From assembly GCA_946886085.1 (NCBI GenBank), contig CAMPHX010000130.1, positions 1 to 5,197 on the forward strand: DNA of 5,197 nt, written 5' to 3'. This document shows, piece by piece, positions 1 through 5,197 of this stretch. The notes beneath the pieces were generated by a model, which searched no databases, was not told where the DNA came from, and saw only the letters and a program-made list of their open reading frames with translations. Both the position numbers and the translations under genes were made by a program. Origin of the DNA: an uncultured Flavobacteriales bacterium. GTDB lineage: Bacteria; Bacteroidota; Bacteroidia; Flavobacteriales; Vicingaceae. Each line of letters begins with the position of its first letter. The first letter of the stretch is position 1.

Positions 1-1538
1 TTATTAGCTAGAATGTAAACTATTTTAATACAATAAACTAATGATTCAGCAATTTTAGGATTGTTTTGGTCTTCTTTATGGAGTTTCCAAGGCTCAATAT
101 CAGCTAAATATTTATTTCCATATCTTGCTATTTCCATAACCGAAAACAAGGCATCTCTAAATTTGAATTCAGATAATTTTTTTTGAGCATCATCTATATG
201 TTTAACTACATTATCTCCCCATAAAAAAAGTTGTTCTTTTGTAAACATATTTTGTTCATGTCCCAAAGTTGCAATAGGCAAAGTCCCTCCATAATATTTA
301 TGCATTAAAACCATTACTCTATTTACAAAATTCCCTAAAATTGCTACCAATTCGCTGTTTACTCTAGCTTGGTAATCTTTCCAAGTAAACTCGCTATCTT
401 TGGTTTCGGGGGCAATGGAAGTTAATACATAACGCAATTCATCTTGTCTTCCAGGGAAATCTGCTAAATATTCGTGTAGCCAAACCGCCCAATTTCTTGA
501 AGTAGAAATTTTGTCGCCTTCCAAATTTAAAAATTCGTTGGCAGGTACATTGGTTGGCAAAATATAATCGCCATGAGCTTTTAAAATAATGGGGAAAATA
601 ATGGCATGGAACACAATGTTATCTTTCCCGATAAAATGAATTAATTCGGTATTTTCTTTTTTCCAATAATCTTCCCAATTTTTACCATTTTGTTTTGCCC
701 ATTCTTTGGTTGCTGAAATGTAGCCAATAGGAGCATCGAACCAAACATATAATACCTTTCCTTCAGCTCCTTCAATGGGAACTTTTACCCCCCAATCTAA
801 ATCTCTAGTAATAGAACGAGCTTGCAAACCATTGTCTATCCATGATTTGCATTGTCCTAATACATTTTTCTTCCACAATTTTGGGTCGTGGTGGAATTGG
901 CTATCTAACTTCCCCTCTTCCAACCATGTTCTTAGCCAATCTTCGTGTTCATTCATGGGTAAATACCAATGACTGGTGGTTTTTAAAATAGGCGTGTTAC
1001 CGCTTATGGCAGATTTTGGGTTGATTAAATCCGTAGGACTTAAGGTAGAACCACATTTCTCACATTGGTCGCCATAAGCATTGTCGTAGTTGCATTTCGG
1101 ACAAGTACCAATAATGTATCTGTCGGCTAAAAATTGTTGTTCTTTTTCATCGTAAAACTGTTCTGATGTTTCTTGAGTAAAAGCATTTTTTTCGTATAAA
1201 TCTTTAAAAATTCCGGCAGCAGTTTCGTGATGGATGGGTGATGAAGTTCTATGGTAAATGCTAAATTCTATTCCAAAATCTTCAAAGGCTTTTTTAATGA
1301 TTTGATGATTTTCATCTACAATTTGTTGTGGCGTTTTTCCTTCTTTTTTAGCTCTAAGTGTAATGGCAGCACCATGTTCGTCAGAACCACAAATAAAAGC
1401 TACATCGTGTCCCTGACTTTTCAAATAACGTACATAAATATCCGCAGGCAAATATGCTCCGGCAATATGACCTAAGTGCAAAGGGCCATTAGCATAAGGT
1501 AATGCAGCAGTAATGGTGTATCTTTTTGTTTTACTCAT
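1..1538 (-). CDS. metG: Methionyl-tRNA synthetase, N-terminal 512 residues (partial, C-terminus beyond left edge)
   Basis: Cytosolic class I aminoacyl-tRNA synthetase that charges tRNA-Met (initiator and elongator) with methionine using ATP. The minus-strand translation begins [18 protein letters not shown]. It shows the HIGH-type signature HLGH at residues 21-24, CGSDEHG at 50-56, a four-cysteine zinc knuckle (C146, C149, C159, C162), spaced as in E. coli MetG as I recall it, WFDAP at 266-270, HFIGKD at 301-306, and the second ATP-binding signature as KISTS at 343-347 in place of KMSKS. The anticodon-binding helical domain follows (around 365 onward) and is cut by the window edge after about residue 512. 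Bacteroidota MetG proteins are usually near 690 residues with a C-terminal tRNA-binding domain, so roughly a quarter is missing here. The start at 1538 fits the family N-terminus; no in-frame upstream Met is needed. The gene diverges from the LD-carboxypeptidase gene across a 94-bp gap with a shared promoter core. Identification is very secure. Confidence 0.97.
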   Translation of the reverse strand, partial: MSKTKRYTITAALPYANGPLHLGHIAGAYLPADIYVRYLKSQGHDVAFICGSDEHGAAITLRAKKEGKTPQQIVDENHQIIKKAFEDFGIEFSIYHRTSSPIHHETAAGIFKDLYEKNAFTQETSEQFYDEKEQQFLADRYIIGTCPKCNYDNAYGDQCEKCGSTLSPTDLINPKSAISGNTPILKTTSHWYLPMNEHEDWLRTWLEEGKLDSQFHHDPKLWKKNVLGQCKSWIDNGLQARSITRDLDWGVKVPIEGAEGKVLYVWFDAPIGYISATKEWAKQNGKNWEDYWKKENTELIHFIGKDNIVFHAIIFPIILKAHGDYILPTNVPANEFLNLEGDKISTSRNWAVWLHEYLADFPGRQDELRYVLTSIAPETKDSEFTWKDYQARVNSELVAILGNFVNRVMVLMHKYYGGTLPIATLGHEQNMFTKEQLFLWGDNVVKHIDDAQKKLSEFKFRDALFSVMEIARYGNKYLADIEPWKLHKEDQNNPKIAESLVYCIKIVYILAN

Positions 1539-1585
1539 AAATTTCTTGATGTCATTAAGATAATGTTCCTAACCACAATTATAAT

Positions 1586-1593
1586 TATTTTTG
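1586..1593 (+). promoter_or_regulatory. Candidate -7 promoter element for the carboxypeptidase-yraN unit (TATTTTTG)
   Basis: TATTTTTG is an exact match to the Bacteroidota sigma-factor -7 consensus TAnnTTTG. It would place transcription initiation near 1600, giving a leader of about 33 nt before the ATG at 1633. I see no convincing TTG-type -33 element 17-23 bp upstream on this strand, so this direction may be the weaker one. The site overlaps the opposite-strand element at 1594-1601. Confidence 0.55.
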
Positions 1594-1626
1594 CAAAAGT
1601 ACATTTACTAATGATACTATTGACAA
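1594..1626 (-). promoter_or_regulatory. Candidate metG promoter (TTG -33 box, 22-bp spacer, TACTTTTG -7 box)
   Basis: Read on the minus strand, TTG lies at 1626-1624, followed by a 22-bp spacer and TACTTTTG at 1601-1594. This matches the Bacteroidota pattern of TTG, a spacer of about 17-23 bp, then TAnnTTTG. Initiation would be near 1587, leaving a leader of about 50 nt before the metG ATG at 1538. No riboswitch or T-box-like structure is evident in so short a leader. The assignment is motif-based and unverified. Confidence 0.6.
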
Positions 1627-1632
1627 TTCACT

Positions 1633-2529
1633 ATGGAAAAACCTCAAGCATTAAAAACAGGCGATAAAGTAAGCATCATTTCAACTGCTCGAAAGATAAG
1701 TTTGGAAGAAGTACAACCGGCAATTAATTTACTAACTGATTGGGGATTAGAAGTGGTTTTAGGCGAAAATTTGTTTGCAGAAGACCATCAATTTGCAGGT
1801 ACAAAAGCACAACGACTTGCTGATGTACAACAAGCCTTAAATAATGATGAAATAAAAGCCATTTTTTGTGCCAGAGGCGGCTACGGAACAGTTCAATTAA
1901 TTGATGAAATAGATTTTTCATATTTTACAAAACAACCCAAATGGATAGTGGGTTATAGCGATGTAACGGTGTTGCATAATCATATTAATCAAAATTTTGG
2001 GATAGCAACCTTACATGCTACTATGCCCATAAATTTTAGTACAAATACACCGCAAGCACTTCAATCGCTAAAAGATGCATTGTTTGGTGATACGTTGGGT
2101 TATCAATGTGCATTTCATTCTTATAACCGATTAGGAGAAGCAAAAGGTGAGTTGGTTGGAGGGAATTTATCCATTTTGTACAGCCTTACAGGAACGGTTT
2201 CGCAAATTAATACCCAAGGTAAAATCTTGTTTATGGAAGATTTGGATGAATATCTTTACCATATCGATAGAATGATGCAAAACCTTAAACGAGCAGGAAT
2301 GTTACACGGTTTAAAAGGGTTATTAATTGGTGGCATGTCAGACATGAATGACAATACTATTCCTTATGGACATACAGCTATTGACATTATCAAAAACATA
2401 GTAGCTGAGTATGATTTTCCGGTCGCTTTTGGTTTTCCAGCCGGACATTTAGCGGATAACCGTACGTTAATTATGGGGGCTGAAGTAACGTTGAGTGTAG
2501 GGGAGGAACAGACGTTGTTGCAATATTGA
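1633..2529 (+). CDS. ldcA: S66-family LD-carboxypeptidase (muramoyltetrapeptide carboxypeptidase, LdcA-like)
   Basis: A 298-residue protein of peptidase family S66 (LdcA/MccF clan). LdcA enzymes remove the terminal D-Ala from murein tetrapeptides at the L-Lys/mDAP-D-Ala bond in the cytosol during cell-wall recycling; the related MccF enzymes inactivate microcin C-type peptides. Visible landmarks are the ARGGYG motif (80-85), the nucleophile motif GYSD with Ser109, Glu202 in LFMEDLDEYLYHIDRM (199-214), and His272 in FPAGH (268-272). Together these give the Ser-Glu-His triad in the expected order, with spacing close to P. aeruginosa LdcA (S115/E217/H285). The length is normal for the family. 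No signal peptide is present, consistent with a cytosolic enzyme. The start at 1633 gives the typical N-terminus (L..GD.V.IISTAR) and has no Shine-Dalgarno sequence. yraN begins 16 bp after the stop, suggesting co-transcription. LdcA activity is the default reading; MccF-like substrate choice cannot be excluded from sequence alone. Confidence 0.9.
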   Translation: MEKPQALKTGDKVSIISTARKISLEEVQPAINLLTDWGLEVVLGENLFAEDHQFAGTKAQRLADVQQALNNDEIKAIFCARGGYGTVQLIDEIDFSYFTKQPKWIVGYSDVTVLHNHINQNFGIATLHATMPINFSTNTPQALQSLKDALFGDTLGYQCAFHSYNRLGEAKGELVGGNLSILYSLTGTVSQINTQGKILFMEDLDEYLYHIDRMMQNLKRAGMLHGLKGLLIGGMSDMNDNTIPYGHTAIDIIKNIVAEYDFPVAFGFPAGHLADNRTLIMGAEVTLSVGEEQTLLQY

Positions 2530-2545
2530 TTCAAATTGCTAATAA

Positions 2546-2905
2546 ATGGCACAACACAACGATTTAGGTAAGCAAGGGGAGCAAAAAGCGTTGACTTTTT
2601 TAGAAGGTCAGGGATATAAAATTGTTGCTGTTAATTGGCAAGAACATAAATTTGAAATAGATATTATTGCTATTGATAATAATGAGATTGTTTTTGTGGA
2701 AGTGAAAACCCGAGCTACTGATTTTTTTGGTTCTCCTGAAGAAGCTGTAACTATAACCAAACAGCAACATCTTATTGAAGGAGCGAATTACTATTTAGAA
2801 GAAAATGAAATTGACCTCAATGCTCGTTTTGATGTTATTGCTATTGTGATGAATGAAGACAAAACGTTTATTAATCATATTAAAGATGCTTTCAGTGCTT
2901 TTTAG
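2546..2905 (+). CDS. yraN: YraN family protein (UPF0102), predicted endonuclease-fold
   Basis: A 119-residue protein of the UPF0102/YraN family, small proteins with a PD-(D/E)xK restriction-nuclease-like fold whose cellular job is not firmly established. Seen here are LGKQGEQKALTFLEGQGY (7-24, with the family Glu at 12), FEIDIIA (36-42, Glu37 and Asp39) and FVEVKTR (50-56, Glu52 and Lys54). These give the E-(E)xD-ExK pattern of the nuclease core. TKQQHLIEGANYYL (71-84) is the helix that normally follows. The length is typical (about 115-125). All putative catalytic residues are intact, so it should be a functional member. It begins 16 bp downstream of the LD-carboxypeptidase stop and probably depends on that gene's promoter. 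The ATG at 2546 is preceded by an AT-rich leader without a Shine-Dalgarno sequence. Family assignment is secure; nuclease activity is an inference from the fold. Confidence 0.92.
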   Translation: MAQHNDLGKQGEQKALTFLEGQGYKIVAVNWQEHKFEIDIIAIDNNEIVFVEVKTRATDFFGSPEEAVTITKQQHLIEGANYYLEENEIDLNARFDVIAIVMNEDKTFINHIKDAFSAF

Positions 2906-2909
2906 CAAG

Positions 2910-2951
2910 AAAAAAAGCCACTAACACATAAATTTATTAGTGCTAGTGGCT
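2910..2951 (-). terminator. Rho-independent terminator of trxB, between convergent yraN and trxB
   Basis: AGCCACTA (2916-2923) pairs with TAGTGGCT (2944-2951) over 8 bp. After one A/C mismatch, CAC (2925-2927) pairs with GTG (2940-2942), leaving an AT-rich 12-nt loop. On the minus strand the stem runs into seven T residues (A-tract 2910-2916 on the plus strand), which is the intrinsic terminator form. It lies about 25 bp past the trxB stop at 2977. On the plus strand the hairpin is followed by ATCTG with no T-tract, so termination of yraN here would be weaker, although the stem itself works in both directions. Confidence 0.8.
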
Positions 2952-2976
2952 ATCTGTATGAATTAAATGAAATTTT

Positions 2977-3924
2977 TTAATGTTTCGATGCCAAAAATCT
3001 TTCTGCATCTAAAGCTGCCATACAGCCTGTTCCAGCGGCAGTAACAGCTTGTCTGTAGGTTTTGTCAGCTGCATCTCCGGAAACAAAAACACCTTCAACA
3101 TTGGTTCTAGATGAACCCGGGACATTTTTAATATAGCCCACTTCATCCATTTCCAAATAAGGTTTGAATACATCTGTATTTGGTTTATGTCCGATAGCTA
3201 AGAAAAAACCTGTACAAGGAATTATTTTTACCTCATTGGTTTGGGTGTTTTTTATTTTAACACCTGTAACTAAGTCATTTTCTCCTAAAACTTCAACAGT
3301 TTCTGTATTGTAAAGAATTTCAATGTTTGCTGTTCTTTTTACTCGTTCTTCCATAATTTTTGAAGCACGGAATTTTTCGCTTCTTACTAGCATGGTAACT
3401 TTTTTACAAATGTTGGATAAATAATGAGCTTCTTCACAAGCGGAATCTCCCGCTCCAACAATTACCGTTTCTTGGTTTCTATAGAAAAACCCATCACAAA
3501 CAGCACATGCAGAAACGCCACCGCCCGCTGCTAAATATTTTTGTTCTGAAGGTATTCCCAAATATTTTGCGGATGCTCCTGTAGCAATAATTACGGTGTC
3601 GCAGTGTAATTCTTTGGTGTCATCCACCCAAACTTTATGCGGATATCCTGAAAAATCTACTCTAGTTACCCAACCTGTACGCACATCTGTTTCAAATCTT
3701 TCGGCTTGTTTTTGCAATTGAATCATCATTTCAGGTCCGGTAACTCCATCAGGATAGCCGGGGAAGTTTTCTACTTCGTTAGTTGTGGTAAGTTGACCGC
3801 CCGGTTGCATTCCCATATACATTACAGGTTTTAAGTTTGCTCTTGCAGCATAAATTGCAGCAGTATACCCTGCAGGACCTGAGCCTATAATAAGGCATTT
3901 GATTTTTTCTATTGCTTCTGACAT
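2977..3924 (-). CDS. trxB: Thioredoxin-disulfide reductase (TrxB)
   Basis: A cytosolic FAD enzyme that uses NADPH to reduce thioredoxin. The 315-residue product begins MSEAIEKIKCLIIGSGPAG. The landmarks are the FAD dinucleotide-binding GSGPAG (14-19), PGGQLTTTNEVENFPGYP (41-58), ATGASA (114-119), the redox-active CAVC (140-143), the NADPH-domain GAGDSA (157-162), FLAIGHKPNT (241-250), and the C-terminal FAD motif with GD at 283-284 and YRQAVTAAGTGCMAALDAE. The length matches the usual 310-320. The NADPH 2'-phosphate signature HRRxxxR reads VRSEKFR (180-186), so one of its arginines is Ser182. The frame stays open upstream to an ATG at 4089, but the extra 55 codons are lysine/phenylalanine-rich AT sequence unlike any TrxB N-terminus. 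A good promoter element (3955-3962) lies inside that extension, so 3924 is chosen as the start. The gene converges on yraN with a terminator between them and diverges from porZ. Confidence 0.95.
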   Translation of the reverse strand: MSEAIEKIKCLIIGSGPAGYTAAIYAARANLKPVMYMGMQPGGQLTTTNEVENFPGYPDGVTGPEMMIQLQKQAERFETDVRTGWVTRVDFSGYPHKVWVDDTKELHCDTVIIATGASAKYLGIPSEQKYLAAGGGVSACAVCDGFFYRNQETVIVGAGDSACEEAHYLSNICKKVTMLVRSEKFRASKIMEERVKRTANIEILYNTETVEVLGENDLVTGVKIKNTQTNEVKIIPCTGFFLAIGHKPNTDVFKPYLEMDEVGYIKNVPGSSRTNVEGVFVSGDAADKTYRQAVTAAGTGCMAALDAERFLASKH

Positions 3925-3954
3925 ATCTTGATATTGTATTTTTTTATTTCCGCT

Positions 3955-3962
3955 CAAAATTA
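3955..3962 (-). promoter_or_regulatory. Candidate trxB -7 promoter element (TAATTTTG)
   Basis: TAATTTTG on the minus strand is an exact TAnnTTTG match. It predicts initiation around 3948 and a leader of about 24 nt before the trxB start at 3924. The region where a -33 TTG should be is T-rich without a clear TTG. Its position argues against the longer reading frame starting at 4089. Confidence 0.5.
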
Positions 3963-4096
3963 TCATTCTTAAGATTAAAAAAGAATAAAAAAAACCTTTT
4001 TTGGATAAACCATCAAAATCAAATAGATAGAACTTGTAAAACAATAGCTTAACTATTTTTTTTATTAAAGCAACCAATTTATTTTTCAATACGTCT

Positions 4097-4177
4097 ATGT
4101 ATTATGGATATCTGCTTTTGAAAGTTATTCATGTTACCTTTTTCTTATCAAATTCCCCTTTATTTCGAAAGAAGTAA
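4097..4177 (+). CDS. Possible 26-residue peptide or decayed membrane-protein start; doubtful
   Basis: ATG at 4097 opens a 26-codon frame (begins MYYGYLLLKVIHVTFF, ends PLFRKK) whose TAA lies in the 3' arm of the terminator hairpin. The product has one hydrophobic stretch (about residues 5-18) followed by a basic tail. LLKVIHVTFF resembles the first helix of small multi-pass membrane families such as SirB (K..H.TF pattern), so it could be the remnant of a truncated gene that kept its terminator. With only 26 codons in AT-rich DNA the resemblance may be chance. It lacks a Shine-Dalgarno sequence, as the other genes here do, so that is not informative. Confidence 0.2.
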   Translation: MYYGYLLLKVIHVTFFLSNSPLFRKK

Positions 4178-4187
4178 AGGGGTTTTT
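4155..4187 (+). terminator. Strong Rho-independent terminator without an obvious upstream gene
   Basis: 4155-4166 pairs with 4171-4182 in a 12-bp stem (four G-C pairs at the base, one U-G wobble, closing C-G) capped by a GAAA tetraloop (4167-4170). TTTTT (4183-4187) and further T-rich sequence follow. On the minus strand the stem is followed by AATTTG, so the T-tract marks the plus strand. No recognised plus-strand gene lies between the trxB start region and this site; the porZ start is 100 bp downstream. It may end a small RNA, the short frame at 4097-4177, or act as a leader attenuator or insulator ahead of porZ. Confidence 0.8.
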
Positions 4188-4286
4188 AATTTTAATGATA
4201 CTTGGGAGTCATCTTAAATACATTTAACTTACTACTTTTTGATTAATTTTACACAATAAAGTTTTTCCAAACCTGTTATTGCAACT

Positions 4287-5197
4287 ATGTTTTTTAATAC
4301 CGTTAAAAAGTTACTTATTCTAGCAGTTAGCCTATTGCTTTTTATTGACCTCAAGGCTCAAGATATTCCTATTGGCTCTTGGCGAGATCATTTACCTTAT
4401 AGTGATGCTGTTTCAGTTAGCTACGGCAATCAAAAAGTGTATTGTGCCACTAATTCTGCTGTTTTTATTTATTCTCAATCGGATAATAGTGTTGAACGAT
4501 TAAATTTAGTTAATGGATTATCGGATATAGGGCTGAATAAAATTAAATATAACCCTTACAATCAGCGAGTAGTTATTAGCTATCAAAATGGAAATATTGA
4601 TATTTTAGATACAGAAAATGCCATTACTAACATACCTTTTATTACTATGAGTGGTATAATGGGGTCAAAAAAAATCAATCATATTTATTTAAAAAATCAA
4701 TACGCTTATCTTTCTACCGATTTTGGAATTGTGGTGTTAGATACAGATAGAAAAGAAGTTGCCGACACTTATTTTTATGGTGCTTTGGGAGCAGACATGG
4801 TTACACATGCAGTAACTATGGATAATCAATACATTTATGCTGCTTCGGATGATGGTATTTACTTTGCAGATTTTAATAATCCTAACTTATCGAACTTTAA
4901 TAATTGGAGTTTTTTGCCTGATTTAGGAAATAGAAAATTCAGTAGTATTGTTTATTTCTCCAATATGTTGTTTGCCGCTAATGATGCAGCTGTTAGTTTA
5001 GGAGATACTATATTTTTTAATTTTAACGGAGTATGGCAACACTTTTCTACAACAGGTCAGGATATAGAGAATTTACAAGTATTATCGAGCAACAGATTAG
5101 CGGTTAATAAATTGTATTCGACAGAAATTTTTGATGAAAATTTAATGTCGTTGCGAGAAATTTTTACTTATAACGGAGTTTCTAGCGTCTCTAATGA
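4287..5197 (+). CDS. porZ: Type IX secretion system protein PorZ, N-terminal 303 residues (partial, runs off right edge)
   Basis: The reading frame is open from the ATG at 4287 to the window end. The N-terminus is a signal peptide: basic K7-K8, a hydrophobic core LLILAVSLLLFI (9-20), and a likely signal peptidase I cut after LKA (22-24). The mature part starts QDIPIGSWRDHLPYSDAV, followed by YCATNSAVFIYSQSDNSVERL, NGLSDIGLNKIKYNPYNQRVVISYQNGNIDIL, INHIYLKNQYAYLSTDFGIVVLD and YIYAASDDGIYFADFNNP. These are repeated beta-propeller blades matching the first propeller of PorZ. In Porphyromonas gingivalis PorZ (about 776 residues) is a surface component of the PorU-PorV-PorQ-PorZ attachment complex, which joins secreted cargo to surface lipopolysaccharide. 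The second propeller, sandwich domain and C-terminal secretion signal would lie beyond the window. No Cys follows the signal peptide, so it is not a lipoprotein. A general two-component-regulator propeller protein is the alternative, but the GSWRDHLPY start and the NGLSD..I blade favour PorZ. Confidence 0.88.
   Translation, partial: MFFNTVKKLLILAVSLLLFIDLKAQDIPIGSWRDHLPYSDAVSVSYGNQKVYCATNSAVFIYSQSDNSVERLNLVNGLSDIGLNKIKYNPYNQRVVISYQNGNIDILDTENAITNIPFITMSGIMGSKKINHIYLKNQYAYLSTDFGIVVLDTDRKEVADTYFYGALGADMVTHAVTMDNQYIYAASDDGIYFADFNNPNLSNFNNWSFLPDLGNRKFSSIVYFSNMLFAANDAAVSLGDTIFFNFNGVWQHFSTTGQDIENLQVLSSNRLAVNKLYSTEIFDENLMSLREIFTYNGVSSVSN

Larger units (their letters stand above)
3925..4286. other. 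Gene-poor 362-bp intergenic region between divergent trxB and porZ
   Basis: This stretch is strongly AT-rich with long A and T runs. It contains the trxB promoter candidate (3955-3962), an orphan plus-strand terminator hairpin (4155-4187), a 26-codon plus-strand reading frame (4097-4177) and the presumed porZ promoter. For porZ the best -7-like strings are TACTTTTTG at 4233-4241 (one base too long a spacer) and TAATTTTA at 4244-4251 (one mismatch); neither has a well-placed TTG, so I do not list a porZ promoter separately. I see no tRNA, no repeat array and no insertion-sequence ends. Confidence 0.7.

Noticed and set aside
775..972. 65-codon plus-strand frame
   Set aside because: Lies wholly antisense within metG, whose minus-strand translation is continuous and well conserved; the product has no recognisable features.
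1251..1475. 74-codon plus-strand frame
   Set aside because: Antisense shadow of the MetG N-terminal catalytic domain (CGSDEHG region).
1539..1585. metG leader considered as a riboswitch or T-box
   Set aside because: About 50 nt with no stable stem or terminator; too short for known methionine-pathway riboswitches.
1724..1921. 65-codon minus-strand frame
   Set aside because: Antisense to the LD-carboxypeptidase coding region; low-complexity product.
2364..2552. 62-codon minus-strand frame
   Set aside because: Antisense to the end of the LD-carboxypeptidase gene and the start of yraN; no family resemblance.
2916..2951. Inverted repeat considered as an insertion-sequence end or recombination site
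   Set aside because: Position between convergent genes and the adjacent T-tract on the minus strand are fully explained by an intrinsic terminator.
4233..4251. porZ promoter strings TACTTTTTG and TAATTTTA
   Set aside because: Each deviates by one position from TAnnTTTG and neither has a properly spaced TTG; too weak to list as a feature.

Overview
The window looks like a chromosomal segment from a marine or host-associated member of the Bacteroidota, most likely the Flavobacteriia or a close relative. The base composition is AT-rich. No start codon has a clear Shine-Dalgarno sequence. Promoter-like sites match the Bacteroidota consensus TAnnTTTG, and the last gene encodes the N-terminus of PorZ, a type IX secretion component found only in this phylum. 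The protein sequences (for example MetG with a KISTS signature and TrxB with CAVC) also fit.

Layout: positions 1-1538, minus strand, hold the N-terminal 512 codons of metG (methionyl-tRNA synthetase), which runs off the left edge. A 94-bp divergent intergenic region (1539-1632) follows; it contains a palindromic TATTTTTGCAAAAGTA that reads as a -7 promoter element on both strands. On the plus strand, an S66-family LD-carboxypeptidase (1633-2529) and a YraN/UPF0102 nuclease-fold protein (2546-2905) form a tight two-gene unit. A hairpin at 2916-2951 with a T-tract on the minus strand separates this unit from the convergent trxB (2977-3924, minus strand), encoding thioredoxin reductase. A gene-poor 362-bp stretch (3925-4286) follows, holding the trxB promoter and a very regular 12-bp, GAAA-loop terminator on the plus strand that has no obvious gene in front of it. 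From 4287 to the right edge is the signal-peptide-bearing N-terminus of porZ.

The genes are mostly housekeeping: translation (metG), murein peptide recycling (LD-carboxypeptidase), a conserved nuclease-like protein (yraN), cytosolic thiol redox (trxB) and cell-surface protein export (porZ). I see no mobile element, CRISPR array, phage gene or defence system, and no evidence of a new multi-gene system. The least-explained signal is the orphan terminator at 4155-4187, which overlaps a 26-codon reading frame. The most elegant regulatory signal is the bidirectional promoter core between metG and the carboxypeptidase gene.
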